64,000 bases of DNA from Pacificispira sp965223125 (GTDB lineage: Bacteria; Pseudomonadota; Alphaproteobacteria; UBA8366; Aestuariispiraceae). Below are positions 1-9,150 of the stretch, one piece after another. Within the stretch, counting starts at the first letter, position 1. Each line of letters begins with the position of its first letter. Where the stretch lies: positions 930,001-994,000 of the forward strand of contig OZ244984.1 of assembly GCA_965223125.1 (NCBI GenBank), given 5' to 3'. Position numbers and translations under genes: made by a program. The notes under the pieces are model-generated. The model saw only the letters and a program-made list of their open reading frames with translations. It was not told where the DNA came from and ran no database searches.

Positions 1-1
1 G

Positions 2-823
2 GTGAAGTCACTGATTGGGAACAGCGCGAATATTTCGAGATTTTCTGAGATGGTGGAGTCCGAAGCCAAGGATGGAGAAATCATCCAGACCCTGGCGAAG
101 GGCCTGACGCTGATCGCCGCCTTCGGGCCGGACACCCAGAGCATGACCATTGCCGAGGCCGCGCGTCTGACCGGCTACAGCCGGGCCGGGGCACGGCGCA
201 TCCTGCGCACGCTGGAGGCAATGGACTATGCCCGCCAGGATAACGGGCGCTATACGCTGACCCCGAGAATCCTCACGCTCGGATTTTCCTTCCTGCGCTC
301 CAGCGGGATTGGGGACCGCATCAACCCGATCCTGCGCCGGGCCTGCGATACGATGCGCGAAACCTGTTCGCTTGGCATGCCCAGTGGGGACGATATCGTC
401 TATGTCGCCCATGCAATCTGCGAAGACCGGCTGTTCTCGACCCGCTTCACCATCGGGGCACGCCTGCCGATGGCAGCAACGGCCATAGGACGTGCCTATC
501 TTGCCCATGCCGCCTCGTCAGAACGGCAACGGTTGATGGCGCAATTCGTGCCGAAACCCCAAACACCCCATACCGTGGTTGATCGATCCACCCTGGAAAC
601 GATCCTTGAGCGAACCCGCATCCAGGGTTATGCCGTCACCGACGAGGAATTCGAGATCGGTGCATTATCGGTGGCCGTGCCGGTGCTGGATGTAACGGAA
701 GCCGCCGTCGGGGCGTTGAATATCGTCGTGAATAAAGGGCGTATCCCCGTTTCCGAAATGATCGAACGGTACGTTCCGGTCCTGACGGAAGCCGCCAAGG
801 ATGTCGGTCTGGCGCTGGGTTAG
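2..823 (+). CDS. IclR-family transcriptional regulator
   Basis: Likely a DNA-binding regulator of an aromatic- or amine-type catabolic operon. An N-terminal winged helix (about residues 25-85 from the GTG at 2) is followed by the IclR effector-binding domain (about 100-270, with RLPMAATAIGRAYLA and the C-terminal GALNIVVN segment). The N-terminal ETLAKGL-like stretch resembles the PcaR/PobR subgroup. The frame is open to the window edge, so the true start may be GTG 2, ATG 50 or further upstream. ATG 50 gives a 257-residue protein, the usual IclR length. It lies 95 bp before a second regulator gene on the same strand and may control the kbl-tdh-mttB genes downstream; that is inference from position. 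Confidence 0.85.
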   Translation: MKSLIGNSANISRFSEMVESEAKDGEIIQTLAKGLTLIAAFGPDTQSMTIAEAARLTGYSRAGARRILRTLEAMDYARQDNGRYTLTPRILTLGFSFLRSSGIGDRINPILRRACDTMRETCSLGMPSGDDIVYVAHAICEDRLFSTRFTIGARLPMAATAIGRAYLAHAASSERQRLMAQFVPKPQTPHTVVDRSTLETILERTRIQGYAVTDEEFEIGALSVAVPVLDVTEAAVGALNIVVNKGRIPVSEMIERYVPVLTEAAKDVGLALG

Positions 824-918
824 CGTTTCTCTTTTCCAAAAATCCGATATAGTGGAACTGCTTTGCTCTACCATACTTTGGGCACGGGCATTTACGGCAA
901 CCCTATGAAGGAATGAGC

Positions 919-1515
919 ATGAAAGATGGCCTCGTTCCCCCACCGCGACTGGGTGAGATTGTGCGCAAGGCGCGCAAGCTCCATCGACTGACGCTGGAGC
1001 AGGTGTCGGAGCGCAGCGGCGTCTCGAAATCTATGCTGAGTCAAGTCGAGCGCGGGACGGTCAACCCGACCTTTGCGGTGGTCTGGAACCTGATGCAGGC
1101 ATTGGGCCTGGACATGGCGGACCTTACAGAAGCGGTCCCGACAGATGGCGCGCCGGTAATTGAACACAGCCATGCCTATTCAACCCCAACCCGCAAGAGT
1201 CGCGACGGGCTGGTGACGTTGCAGATGTTGAGCCCCTATCGTACGGTTCTGCCGGTCGAATGGTATGAGCTGCGCCTGCTGCCGGGGGGAGAACTGACCT
1301 CCGACCCGCATGCACCGGGAACCTATGAGCATCTGACCTGCCTCGACGGATCGGTGGCGGTCGAGGTGGCGGAACGGCGGGTCGAAGCCCAGACGGGGGA
1401 TACACTGCGCTATCAGGCCGACCGAGCGCACCGGATCGTCAATACCGCCCCCAGTGCATCGCGCGCGATCCTGCTGGTTGCCCTGCCACAGCAATATGAT
1501 TCGAGTCTGAACTGA
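919..1515 (+). CDS. XRE-family regulator with C-terminal cupin sensor domain
   Basis: A short cytoplasmic repressor-type protein of about 198 residues. The N-terminal lambda-repressor-like HTH covers about residues 10-65 (LGEIVRKARKLHRLTLEQVSERSGVSKSMLSQVERG region). The C-terminal half is a small beta-rich cupin (GGELTSDPHAPGTYEHLTCLDG, then RYQADRAHRIVN). This architecture is common in regulators of amino-acid and polyamine catabolism. ATG 913 lies only 1-2 nt after the AAGGA at 907-911, so ATG 919 (spacing 7) is the better start. The gene ends 66 bp upstream of kbl on the same strand. A 9-bp inverted repeat over the kbl promoter is a natural candidate target. Confidence 0.85.
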   Translation: MKDGLVPPPRLGEIVRKARKLHRLTLEQVSERSGVSKSMLSQVERGTVNPTFAVVWNLMQALGLDMADLTEAVPTDGAPVIEHSHAYSTPTRKSRDGLVTLQMLSPYRTVLPVEWYELRLLPGGELTSDPHAPGTYEHLTCLDGSVAVEVAERRVEAQTGDTLRYQADRAHRIVNTAPSASRAILLVALPQQYDSSLN

Positions 1516-1522
1516 ACTCTAC

Positions 1523-1558
1523 TTGACAGGAATTTTTAATATATCATACAAATTCCTG
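1523..1558 (+). promoter_or_regulatory. Candidate kbl promoter overlapped by a perfect 9-bp inverted repeat
   Basis: TTGACA (1523-1528) and TACAAA (1547-1552) are separated by 18 bp. The arms CAGGAATTT (1527-1535) and AAATTCCTG (1550-1558) are exact inverted repeats with a 14-bp spacer. They cover both promoter hexamers, the geometry expected of a repressor operator. The kbl start codon follows at 1582 behind AGGAG. Confidence 0.5.
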
Positions 1559-1581
1559 GATATCGAAACAGGAGTACTGCC

Positions 1582-2781
1582 ATGACCCAATCCCTGATAC
1601 GACATGCCGAGGAAACCCTGACCGGGATCGAGGAAGAAGGCCTGTTGAAGCGGGAACGGACGATTACGGGTCCGCAATCCAGCGAGATCGACACGCTGGA
1701 CGATGGCAAGGCGCGGCATGTCATCAACCTGTGTGCCAACAACTATCTGGGCCTGGCCGACGATGCGCGGCTGATCGCAGCGGCAAAGGCGGGGCTGGAC
1801 AGTCATGGATTCGGCATGGCTTCGGTGCGGTTCATCTGCGGCACACAGGATCTGCACCGCGATCTGGAACGGCGTCTGGCTGATTTCCTGAAGACCGAGG
1901 ATGCGATCCTCTTTTCCTCCTGTTTCGATGCGAATGCCGGGATATTCGAGGCTCTGCTGGGACCAGAGGATTCAATCATCTCCGATGCACTGAACCATGC
2001 CTCGATCATCGATGGCGTACGGCTGTGCAAGGCGCAGCGGCTGCGCTATGCGAATAACGACATGACGGAGCTAGAGGCGCGCCTGAAGGAAAGTCAGTCG
2101 GCCCGGCTGCGTCTGATCGTCACTGATGGCGTGTTTTCCATGGACGGAATCATTGCCGACCTGCCCGCGATCTGCGATCTGGCGGAACGGTATGATGCAA
2201 CGGTCATGGTCGATGACAGTCATGCAGTCGGCTTCATGGGCAGACGCGGTGCGGGCACGCCAGACCATCACGGCGTCGAGAACCGGGTGCAGATTTTCAG
2301 CGGTACTTTCGGCAAGGCACTGGGCGGTGCATCCGGCGGCTATATTGCCGGTCCCGGACCCGTCGTGGCCCTGTTGCGCCAGCGCGCGCGCCCCTATCTG
2401 TTTTCCAACGCCCTAGCCCCGTCGATCTGTGCAGCGACACTGGCGGCGCTGGACCTGCTGGAGGACGGGGCGGGTCTGCGCGACCGGTTGCGTGCAAACG
2501 CCAAGCGGTTCCGCAAGGGCATGACCGATGCGGGCTTCGATTTGGTGCCGGGCGATCATCCGATCATTCCGGTGATGACCGGCGATGCGGTTCTGGCAAC
2601 GAAACTGGCGACCGGGTTGATGGACGAGGGGGTCTATGTCACCGCCTTTTCCTATCCCGTCGTGCCGAAGGGCAAGGCGCGGATCAGGACGCAGATGTCC
2701 GCCGCTCATACACCGGAGCAGTTGGACCATGCGATTGCCGCCTTCACCAAGGTGGGGCGGGCGCTCGGCCTGATATCCTAG
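1582..2781 (+). CDS. kbl: Glycine C-acetyltransferase (2-amino-3-ketobutyrate CoA ligase)
   Basis: PLP enzyme that cleaves 2-amino-3-oxobutyrate with CoA to glycine and acetyl-CoA, the second step of threonine breakdown. The 399-residue protein matches family length. Visible features are the N-terminal NNYLGLA segment (54-60), DDSHAVG (211-217, PLP ring contact) and the Schiff-base lysine K245 in FSGTFGKALGG. AGGAG sits 7 nt before the ATG. tdh follows after 36 bp, giving the standard threonine dehydrogenase/KBL pair. An alpha-oxoamine synthase of other specificity is possible in principle, but the tdh neighbour makes Kbl the clear choice. Confidence 0.95.
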   Translation: MTQSLIRHAEETLTGIEEEGLLKRERTITGPQSSEIDTLDDGKARHVINLCANNYLGLADDARLIAAAKAGLDSHGFGMASVRFICGTQDLHRDLERRLADFLKTEDAILFSSCFDANAGIFEALLGPEDSIISDALNHASIIDGVRLCKAQRLRYANNDMTELEARLKESQSARLRLIVTDGVFSMDGIIADLPAICDLAERYDATVMVDDSHAVGFMGRRGAGTPDHHGVENRVQIFSGTFGKALGGASGGYIAGPGPVVALLRQRARPYLFSNALAPSICAATLAALDLLEDGAGLRDRLRANAKRFRKGMTDAGFDLVPGDHPIIPVMTGDAVLATKLATGLMDEGVYVTAFSYPVVPKGKARIRTQMSAAHTPEQLDHAIAAFTKVGRALGLIS

Positions 2782-2817
2782 CGTAACGATATCCTGAAGT
2801 AAGGGGAGCGCCTTTCG

Positions 2818-3846
2818 ATGCGTGCAATCTATAAATCCAAACGGGAAACCGGCCTCTGGCTCGGCACTTCGGACAAGCCGGCGCCGGGACCACGGGACGT
2901 ATTAATAAATGTGCAGCGGGTCGCGATTTGCGGCACCGACCTGCATATCTACAACTGGGATGCCTGGGCACAAAAGACGATCCCGGTCCCGATGGTCGTC
3001 GGTCATGAATATTGCGGCGTGGTCGAGGCGGTCGGGTCGGAAGTGACTTTGGTGAAGCTGGGCCAGCGCGTATCGGGTGAGGGTCACCTGGTCTGCGGCC
3101 AGTGCCGCAACTGCCGCGCCGGGCGGGAGCATCTGTGCAACAATACCGTCGGGGTCGGTGTCAATCGCCAGGGTGCCTTTGCCGACTATCTGACCATCCC
3201 GGAACATAATGTCTGCGCCATTCCGGACGGCATTTCGGATGATATCGTGGCGATCATGGACCCTCTGGGCAATGCGGTTCACACGGCACTGTCCTATGAC
3301 CTTGTCGGGGAGGACGTCTTGATTACAGGAGCCGGACCAATCGGGCTGATGGCCGCCGCCGTCGCCCGGCATGTCGGTGCCCGGCATATTGTCGTCACCG
3401 ACCTGTCCGATGCGCGCCTGCGGCTTGCCGAAAGGATGGGAGCAACTCGCGGCGTACGGGCCGACAAGGAGACTCTGAGCGATGTCATGGCCGATCTGGG
3501 CATGACCGAAGGATTCGATGTCGGTTTGGAGATGTCCGGTGCCCCCCGCGCGCTGAACGACATGATCGGAGCGATGAATCACGGTGGCAAGATGGCGCTT
3601 CTGGGACTGTTTGCGACGCCGGTGGAACTAGACCTGACGGCGGCGATATTTAAAGGTTTACAGTTCAAGGGAGTCTATGGGCGAGAGATGTTCGAGACCT
3701 GGTACAAGATGATCGCCATGCTGCAGAGCGGCCTGGATGTCAGCCCGGTCATCACCCACCGCCTACCCTTCGAAAAGTTCGAGGATGGTTTCTCGGCTCT
3801 GAATGCGGGCGATGCCTGCAAGGTGGTTCTTGATCTCGCGGCCTGA
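2818..3846 (+). CDS. tdh: L-threonine 3-dehydrogenase
   Basis: NAD-dependent zinc dehydrogenase oxidising L-threonine to 2-amino-3-oxobutyrate, the substrate of the Kbl encoded just upstream. The 342-residue medium-chain dehydrogenase shows catalytic zinc ligands C38 and H63-E64 (GHEYCG), the structural-zinc cysteines C93, C96, C99 and C107, and a Rossmann segment (VLITGAGPIGLMAAAVARHVGA, about 162-183). Length and N-terminal sequence match bacterial Tdh. It is probably co-transcribed with kbl; an AGGGGAG lies about 9 nt before the ATG. Confidence 0.96.
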   Translation: MRAIYKSKRETGLWLGTSDKPAPGPRDVLINVQRVAICGTDLHIYNWDAWAQKTIPVPMVVGHEYCGVVEAVGSEVTLVKLGQRVSGEGHLVCGQCRNCRAGREHLCNNTVGVGVNRQGAFADYLTIPEHNVCAIPDGISDDIVAIMDPLGNAVHTALSYDLVGEDVLITGAGPIGLMAAAVARHVGARHIVVTDLSDARLRLAERMGATRGVRADKETLSDVMADLGMTEGFDVGLEMSGAPRALNDMIGAMNHGGKMALLGLFATPVELDLTAAIFKGLQFKGVYGREMFETWYKMIAMLQSGLDVSPVITHRLPFEKFEDGFSALNAGDACKVVLDLAA

Positions 3847-3898
3847 TCTTCCCTCACGCCTGCGTGCTGCAACATAAACGGACTTGAAAGGATATTGT

Positions 3899-5449
3899 AT
3901 GGCCCGAACCCGTCCCGGTCGGTCGACCCGCCTCCAGAATCGCGACACGGCAGATACCGCCAGCGCGCTGCATCAGCTTCCCTGGGGCCAGCTTAGCTAT
4001 ATCGACAAGCCAACCGAGCCGCTGGACGAGGACGGGGTCCAGAAAATTCACGATACCGCCATGCGGGTGCTGGAGGAAATCGGGATCGAGTTCCTAAATG
4101 ACGAGGCGCGGGAAGTGCTGAAGGCGGCGGGCTGCGATGTCGACCCGAATTCCCAGAATGTGAAATTCGACCGGGCCTTCGTGATGGAGATGGTTGCTAA
4201 AGCACCCAAGAGCTTCTTCATCACGCCGCGCAATCCGGATCGGAAAATTGAGATCGGCAACGGCAAGGCCGCTTTTGGCATGGTTGCCAGTCCGCCAAAT
4301 TCGATGGATATGGACAAGGGGCGGCGGGTTGGAAACCGCAAGGACTATCAGGACCTGCTGCGCCTGTCCCAGGCCTTCAACTGCATCAATTTCAACGGCG
4401 GCTATCCGGTTGAGCCCATCGATGTCCATGCCTCAATTCGGCATCTGGACGCAATCTATGATCTGCTGACCCTGACGGACAAGGTGCTGCACGCCTATTC
4501 CCTCGGCCCGGACCGGGTTGAGGATGCGATGGAGATGGTACGGATCGGTGCGGGTCTGACCCATGCGGAATTTGATGCCGAGCCACGCATGTTCACCAAT
4601 ATCAATTCCTCCTCTCCCCTGAAGCATGACTGGCCGATGCTGGACGGGGCAATGCGGCTGGCCCGCCGTCGCCAGCCCGTGATCATCGCTCCCTTCACGC
4701 TGGCGGGTGCGATGGCACCGGTTACCATCGTCGGCTCTATCGTCCAGCAGACGGCGGAAGCGCTGGCGGCCGTGGCCCTGCTGGAAGCAATCTCGCCCGG
4801 CACGCCGGTCGTTATGGGAGCCTTCACCTCGAACGTTGATATGAAATCGGGATCCCCCGCCTTCGGAACGCCGGAATACATGCGCGCAATGCAGATTTCC
4901 GGACAGATGGCCCGCTTCTACGGCCTGCCCTGGCGCGGATCGAACGCCAATGCCTCCAACGCGCCAGACGGGCAGGCTGTCTGGGAAAGTCAGAATTCCC
5001 TGTTCAGTGTATTAAGCGGCCATTGCGGCGTGATCTTCCATGCGGCGGGCTGGGTTGAAGGGGGATTGAGTGCCTCCTTTGAGAAGGTGGTGATCGATTG
5101 CGAGATGATTCAGCAATGGATGTACTACAACCGCCCGGTCGATGTGTCCGACGACGAACTGGGCTTCGAGGCGATCAAGGAAGTCGGCCCGAATGGTCAT
5201 TTCTTCGGCTGCCAGCACACTCAGGATCGATACCGCACCGCCTTCTACAGCCCGTTTCTGTCCGACTGGCGCAATTACGAAGCCTGGGTAGAGGCCGGAT
5301 CGAAGACGACTCATGAGCGCGCCAATGCGCTGTATAAGGAAATTCTGGCGGAATTTGTACCACCACCACTCGACCCGGCGATACGGGAGGAACTGGAAGC
5401 CTTCGTCGCCCGACGCAAGGAAGAAGGTGGCGCGCCAACGGATTTCTGA
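3899..5449 (+). CDS. MttB-family (trimethylamine methyltransferase superfamily) protein, non-pyrrolysine type
   Basis: Member of the MttB superfamily, TIM-barrel enzymes that move a methyl group from a quaternary or tertiary amine to a corrinoid protein. It has 516 residues and no in-frame amber codon, so it belongs to the pyrrolysine-free branch that includes the glycine-betaine methyltransferase MtgB. The exact substrate cannot be read from sequence. ATG 3899 is preferred over TTG 3884 because GAAAGGA (3886-3892) is correctly spaced for it. It follows tdh by 52 bp. No corrinoid protein or corrinoid:tetrahydrofolate methyltransferase is encoded nearby. Glycine made by Kbl-Tdh and methylated glycines would be a metabolic link, but that is speculation. 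Confidence 0.85.
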   Translation: MARTRPGRSTRLQNRDTADTASALHQLPWGQLSYIDKPTEPLDEDGVQKIHDTAMRVLEEIGIEFLNDEAREVLKAAGCDVDPNSQNVKFDRAFVMEMVAKAPKSFFITPRNPDRKIEIGNGKAAFGMVASPPNSMDMDKGRRVGNRKDYQDLLRLSQAFNCINFNGGYPVEPIDVHASIRHLDAIYDLLTLTDKVLHAYSLGPDRVEDAMEMVRIGAGLTHAEFDAEPRMFTNINSSSPLKHDWPMLDGAMRLARRRQPVIIAPFTLAGAMAPVTIVGSIVQQTAEALAAVALLEAISPGTPVVMGAFTSNVDMKSGSPAFGTPEYMRAMQISGQMARFYGLPWRGSNANASNAPDGQAVWESQNSLFSVLSGHCGVIFHAAGWVEGGLSASFEKVVIDCEMIQQWMYYNRPVDVSDDELGFEAIKEVGPNGHFFGCQHTQDRYRTAFYSPFLSDWRNYEAWVEAGSKTTHERANALYKEILAEFVPPPLDPAIREELEAFVARRKEEGGAPTDF

Positions 5450-5454
5450 TCCAG

Positions 5455-5985
5455 TCAGGACCGTGTTTCAATCCCGTCAGGTCGCATATACACAATATGT
5501 GTTTTGTTGCGGTTACCGGGATGAATGAAGCGTCGGATTTCAACCAGCCCCAGCTTCTCCGCAACGTGGCGGGAGGGTAGATTATCCTCCGCCATGTGGC
5601 AGGCGATATCGGTCAATCCAAGTATGGCCTCGCCATAGTCGAGCGCAGCCCGTGCCGCCTCCAACCCATAACCCTGGCCCTGGTATCGAGTATGCAGAAT
5701 GTATCCCAGATCTGTGAAATCATGGCCGGGCAGACGGGTCCGGCGCAGGCCGCAATCGCCGATCAGGGCGGAATCCGACTTGCGCTGAATGCCCCAACGG
5801 CCCAGCCGTTCTGTCGCCCAATCGGATATCGCATTGGCCAGCCAGCTTTCGATCTGCGCCTCAGTCAATGGTGCAGGCCAGGGCAACATGGTCGCGGGAT
5901 CGCCAATGATTGCGCGCAGATCCTCAAGCTCCCCCGACTGCCAGGGGCGCAAGATCAGCCGCTCCGTTTCCACCACAATTTCCAT
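5455..5985 (-). CDS. GNAT-family N-acetyltransferase (RimJ/RimL type)
   Basis: Predicted acetyl-CoA-dependent acetyltransferase of 176 residues. It begins MEIVVETERLILRPW, the typical RimJ/RimL opening, so the start is placed at 5985 rather than at the upstream ATG 6090. The acetyl-CoA loop region (YQGQGYGLEAARAALDYG) and the C-terminal NLPSRHVAEKLGLVEI segment are intact. The substrate could be a ribosomal protein N-terminus, another protein or a small amine; sequence does not decide. It converges on the mttB gene with 5 bp between stop codons. Confidence 0.85.
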   Translation of the reverse strand: MEIVVETERLILRPWQSGELEDLRAIIGDPATMLPWPAPLTEAQIESWLANAISDWATERLGRWGIQRKSDSALIGDCGLRRTRLPGHDFTDLGYILHTRYQGQGYGLEAARAALDYGEAILGLTDIACHMAEDNLPSRHVAEKLGLVEIRRFIHPGNRNKTHIVYMRPDGIETRS

Positions 5986-6096
5986 GCAACGCCCTTGGGC
6001 AAATCCCGAGCAGACGGAATCGTCTGGGACGACGAATTTGCCAGAAAAACATGCTAATAGAGTATCCTGCGCGAGCCCATGCGAGGGCATGGTGCT

Positions 6097-6378
6097 CTAT
6101 ACCCAGCGAAAGACGCAGAATCCATAGGCGAGTGCGATGCCGAGCGGGATGTATAGCGTGGTGCTGACGAGACCGAGCCAGAGCAGGAAGATGAAGGCGC
6201 TGCCCAGCAGCCAGATGAACAGCCGGTCGCCCCGTGTGGTATCCAGTCTCAGAATCCCGCGCCGGGGCGCGCCACCGGGCCGCCGCAGTTCCAACACTGT
6301 CATGGTGATAAGACAGGTAGCGATGAAGACAAAGAAGGCGACGGTGGGCCAGGTCCAGGCCATCCAGGTCAGTGTCAT
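6097..6378 (-). CDS. DUF2160-family small membrane protein of the glycerol ABC operon
   Basis: A 93-residue protein with two or three hydrophobic segments (about 8-28, 52-72 and 75-92) and a basic central loop. It matches the DUF2160 proteins that regularly accompany GlpSTPQV glycerol transporters. Last gene of the minus-strand operon, 18 bp after glpQ. A role in transporter assembly or glycerol uptake is suggested by conserved linkage only. Confidence 0.8.
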   Translation of the reverse strand: MTLTWMAWTWPTVAFFVFIATCLITMTVLELRRPGGAPRRGILRLDTTRGDRLFIWLLGSAFIFLLWLGLVSTTLYIPLGIALAYGFCVFRWV

Positions 6379-6396
6379 GACAGCACCTCCTCCTTC

Positions 6397-7200
<804 letters not shown>

Positions 7201-7202
7201 GG

Positions 7203-8063
7203 TCAGTCCTCGTTTCGCATCATCAATGTATAGAAAACCCAGCTCAACAGCAGCACGATCAGGAAATAGATCAGGGACATCGCCGCCGCTGGACCCAGAT
7301 CGAACTGGCCCAGTGCAATCTTTACCAGATCAATGGAAAGAAGCGTCGTTGAATTCCCGGGCCCGCCCCCAGTCAGCACCGAAGCCTCAGTGTAGATCAT
7401 GAAGGAATCCATGAAACGCAGCAGGATAGCGATGGTCAAAACCCGCTTCATCTTCGGCAGTTGGATATGCCGGAAAATGGCAACAGGCCCGGCCCCGTCA
7501 ATCTTAGCCGCCTGATAAAAGGCATCGGGAATCGAGACCAGACCTGCATAAGCCAGCAGCACGACCAGCGAGGTCCAATGCCAGACATCCATCAGGATCA
7601 GCGTGAACCAGGCATCGCCCGGCTGACGGGTGAAATTATAGTCGAACCCCAGAGCGTTGAGGGAATAGCCAAGCAGGCCGATATCCGGCAAGGCGAAGAT
7701 GTTCCACATCGCCCCAACGACATTCCAGGGAATAAGGAGAGGGAGCGCCATCAGCACCAGACAGACCGGAACCCAGAACCCTTTGCGCGGCATAGTCAGG
7801 GCGATTGCGACGCCCAGAGGCACTTCGATTGCCAGGATCGAGAAGGTGAAGATCAACTGTCGTTGCAGGCTGGAATGGAATCGTTCCGAGTTCAGCACTT
7901 CCTCGAACCACAATACGCCGGACCAGAAGAAGGTATTGTCGCCAAATGTCTCCTGAACGGAATAGTTGACCACCGTCATCAGCGGGATGATCGCATTGAA
8001 AGCGACCAGTACAAAGACCGGCAGGACGAAAAGCCAGGCTTTCTGATTGATCTTCTTGTTCAT
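7203..8063 (-). CDS. glpP: Glycerol ABC transporter permease GlpP
   Basis: Inner-membrane permease of the MalF type, 286 residues with about six helices. The EAA-type loop (PDAFYQAAKIDGAGPVAIFRHIQLP) is near residue 180-205. The start at 8063 (MNKKINQKAWLF) overlaps the glpT stop in an ATGA arrangement, which suggests translational coupling; an upstream ATG at 8087 would overlap glpT more deeply. It pairs with GlpQ to form the translocation channel. Confidence 0.9.
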   Translation of the reverse strand: MNKKINQKAWLFVLPVFVLVAFNAIIPLMTVVNYSVQETFGDNTFFWSGVLWFEEVLNSERFHSSLQRQLIFTFSILAIEVPLGVAIALTMPRKGFWVPVCLVLMALPLLIPWNVVGAMWNIFALPDIGLLGYSLNALGFDYNFTRQPGDAWFTLILMDVWHWTSLVVLLAYAGLVSIPDAFYQAAKIDGAGPVAIFRHIQLPKMKRVLTIAILLRFMDSFMIYTEASVLTGGGPGNSTTLLSIDLVKIALGQFDLGPAAAMSLIYFLIVLLLSWVFYTLMMRNED

Positions 8064-9136
8064 CCTGCTCGACCTCCCGCGATCCATCCATCAGCATAAA
8101 GCCGGGTCTGGGCCGGATCGAATTGCAGATGGGCCCCGTCGCTCGGGATTTCCCCATCCTCGCCGACGAGTAGTCGCACGATATGGCCGCCACACCGGGT
8201 CTCGACGATGCGATGGCGACCGGCGTCGCTGACCTTGGTGACTATTGCGGGCAGTCCCGTTTTCCCGAACTGGACGAATTCGGGGCGGATACCGATTTCC
8301 AGGACCGATCCCGCGCCTGCACCCATCGCGTTTTCCGTTTCCACGGGCTGGCCCGCGATAAGCGCCCTGCCCCCATCCAGATTGCAGGGGATGACATTCA
8401 TTCCGGGTGAGCCGATGAAATGCCCGACGAAGGTATGCTGCGGACGCTCGAACAGGTCCACCGGGGTTCCGATCTGAACGATCTCCCCCTCGTTCATCAC
8501 CACAACCTTGTCAGCAAAAGTCAGCGCTTCGGTCTGATCATGGGTGACGTAGATCATCGTACGCCGCACCTTCTGGTGCAGTTCCTTAAGCTTGGAGCGC
8601 AACTGCCATTTCAGATGCGGGTCAATAACAGTCAGTGGCTCGTCGAACATGATGACATTGACGTCGGTGCGAACCAGCCCCCGACCCAGCGAGATCTTCT
8701 GTTTGCCATCTGCTGTTAGACCCTTGGCCCGCTCCTGCAGGCGATGGGTCATGTCGATGAAATCCGCAACCTCCCGCACGCGCTGGTCAACGGTTGCCGC
8801 ATCGACGCCGCGATTCCGCAGCGGAAATGCCAGATTGTCGTAAACACTCATCGTGTCATAGACGACCGGGAACTGGAACACCTGCGCCAGTTGACGCTTG
8901 TCCGGGGCGAGGTCCGTGACATCGGTATCGTCGAACAGGATGCGCCCCTGTTTCGGGTGCAGCAGGCCGGAGATGATGTTGAGCAAGGTCGTCTTGCCAC
9001 AGCCGGACGGCCCCAGCAGGGCATAGGCTCCACCATCATCCCAGGTGACATCCACCTGTTTGAGGGCCCAATCGGCCTCTGTCGCCGGCTCCGCCAGATA
9101 GCTGTGTCGAATGCCGTCCAGGGTGATGCGCGCCAT
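8060..9136 (-). CDS. glpT: Glycerol ABC transporter ATP-binding protein GlpT
   Basis: Cytoplasmic ATPase subunit, 358 residues. The Walker A (LLGPSGCGKTT, about 38-48), Walker B (VIMFDEP) and the H-loop (YVTHDQTEAL) are intact. The expected LSGGQ is replaced by LTADGKQKISLGRG, a degenerate signature normal for this GlpT group. The C-terminal regulatory domain is of the MalK/TOBE type. It works with GlpS as a heterodimeric ATPase pair, which is why the operon has two ATPase genes. Confidence 0.9.
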   Translation of the reverse strand: MARITLDGIRHSYLAEPATEADWALKQVDVTWDDGGAYALLGPSGCGKTTLLNIISGLLHPKQGRILFDDTDVTDLAPDKRQLAQVFQFPVVYDTMSVYDNLAFPLRNRGVDAATVDQRVREVADFIDMTHRLQERAKGLTADGKQKISLGRGLVRTDVNVIMFDEPLTVIDPHLKWQLRSKLKELHQKVRRTMIYVTHDQTEALTFADKVVVMNEGEIVQIGTPVDLFERPQHTFVGHFIGSPGMNVIPCNLDGGRALIAGQPVETENAMGAGAGSVLEIGIRPEFVQFGKTGLPAIVTKVSDAGRHRIVETRCGGHIVRLLVGEDGEIPSDGAHLQFDPAQTRLYADGWIAGGRAG

Positions 9137-9150
9137 CCGTTTCGCCCTCC

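Noticed and set aside
3899..5449. Possible pyrrolysine-containing MttB
   Set aside because: No in-frame TAG occurs in the gene, and no pyl genes are seen.
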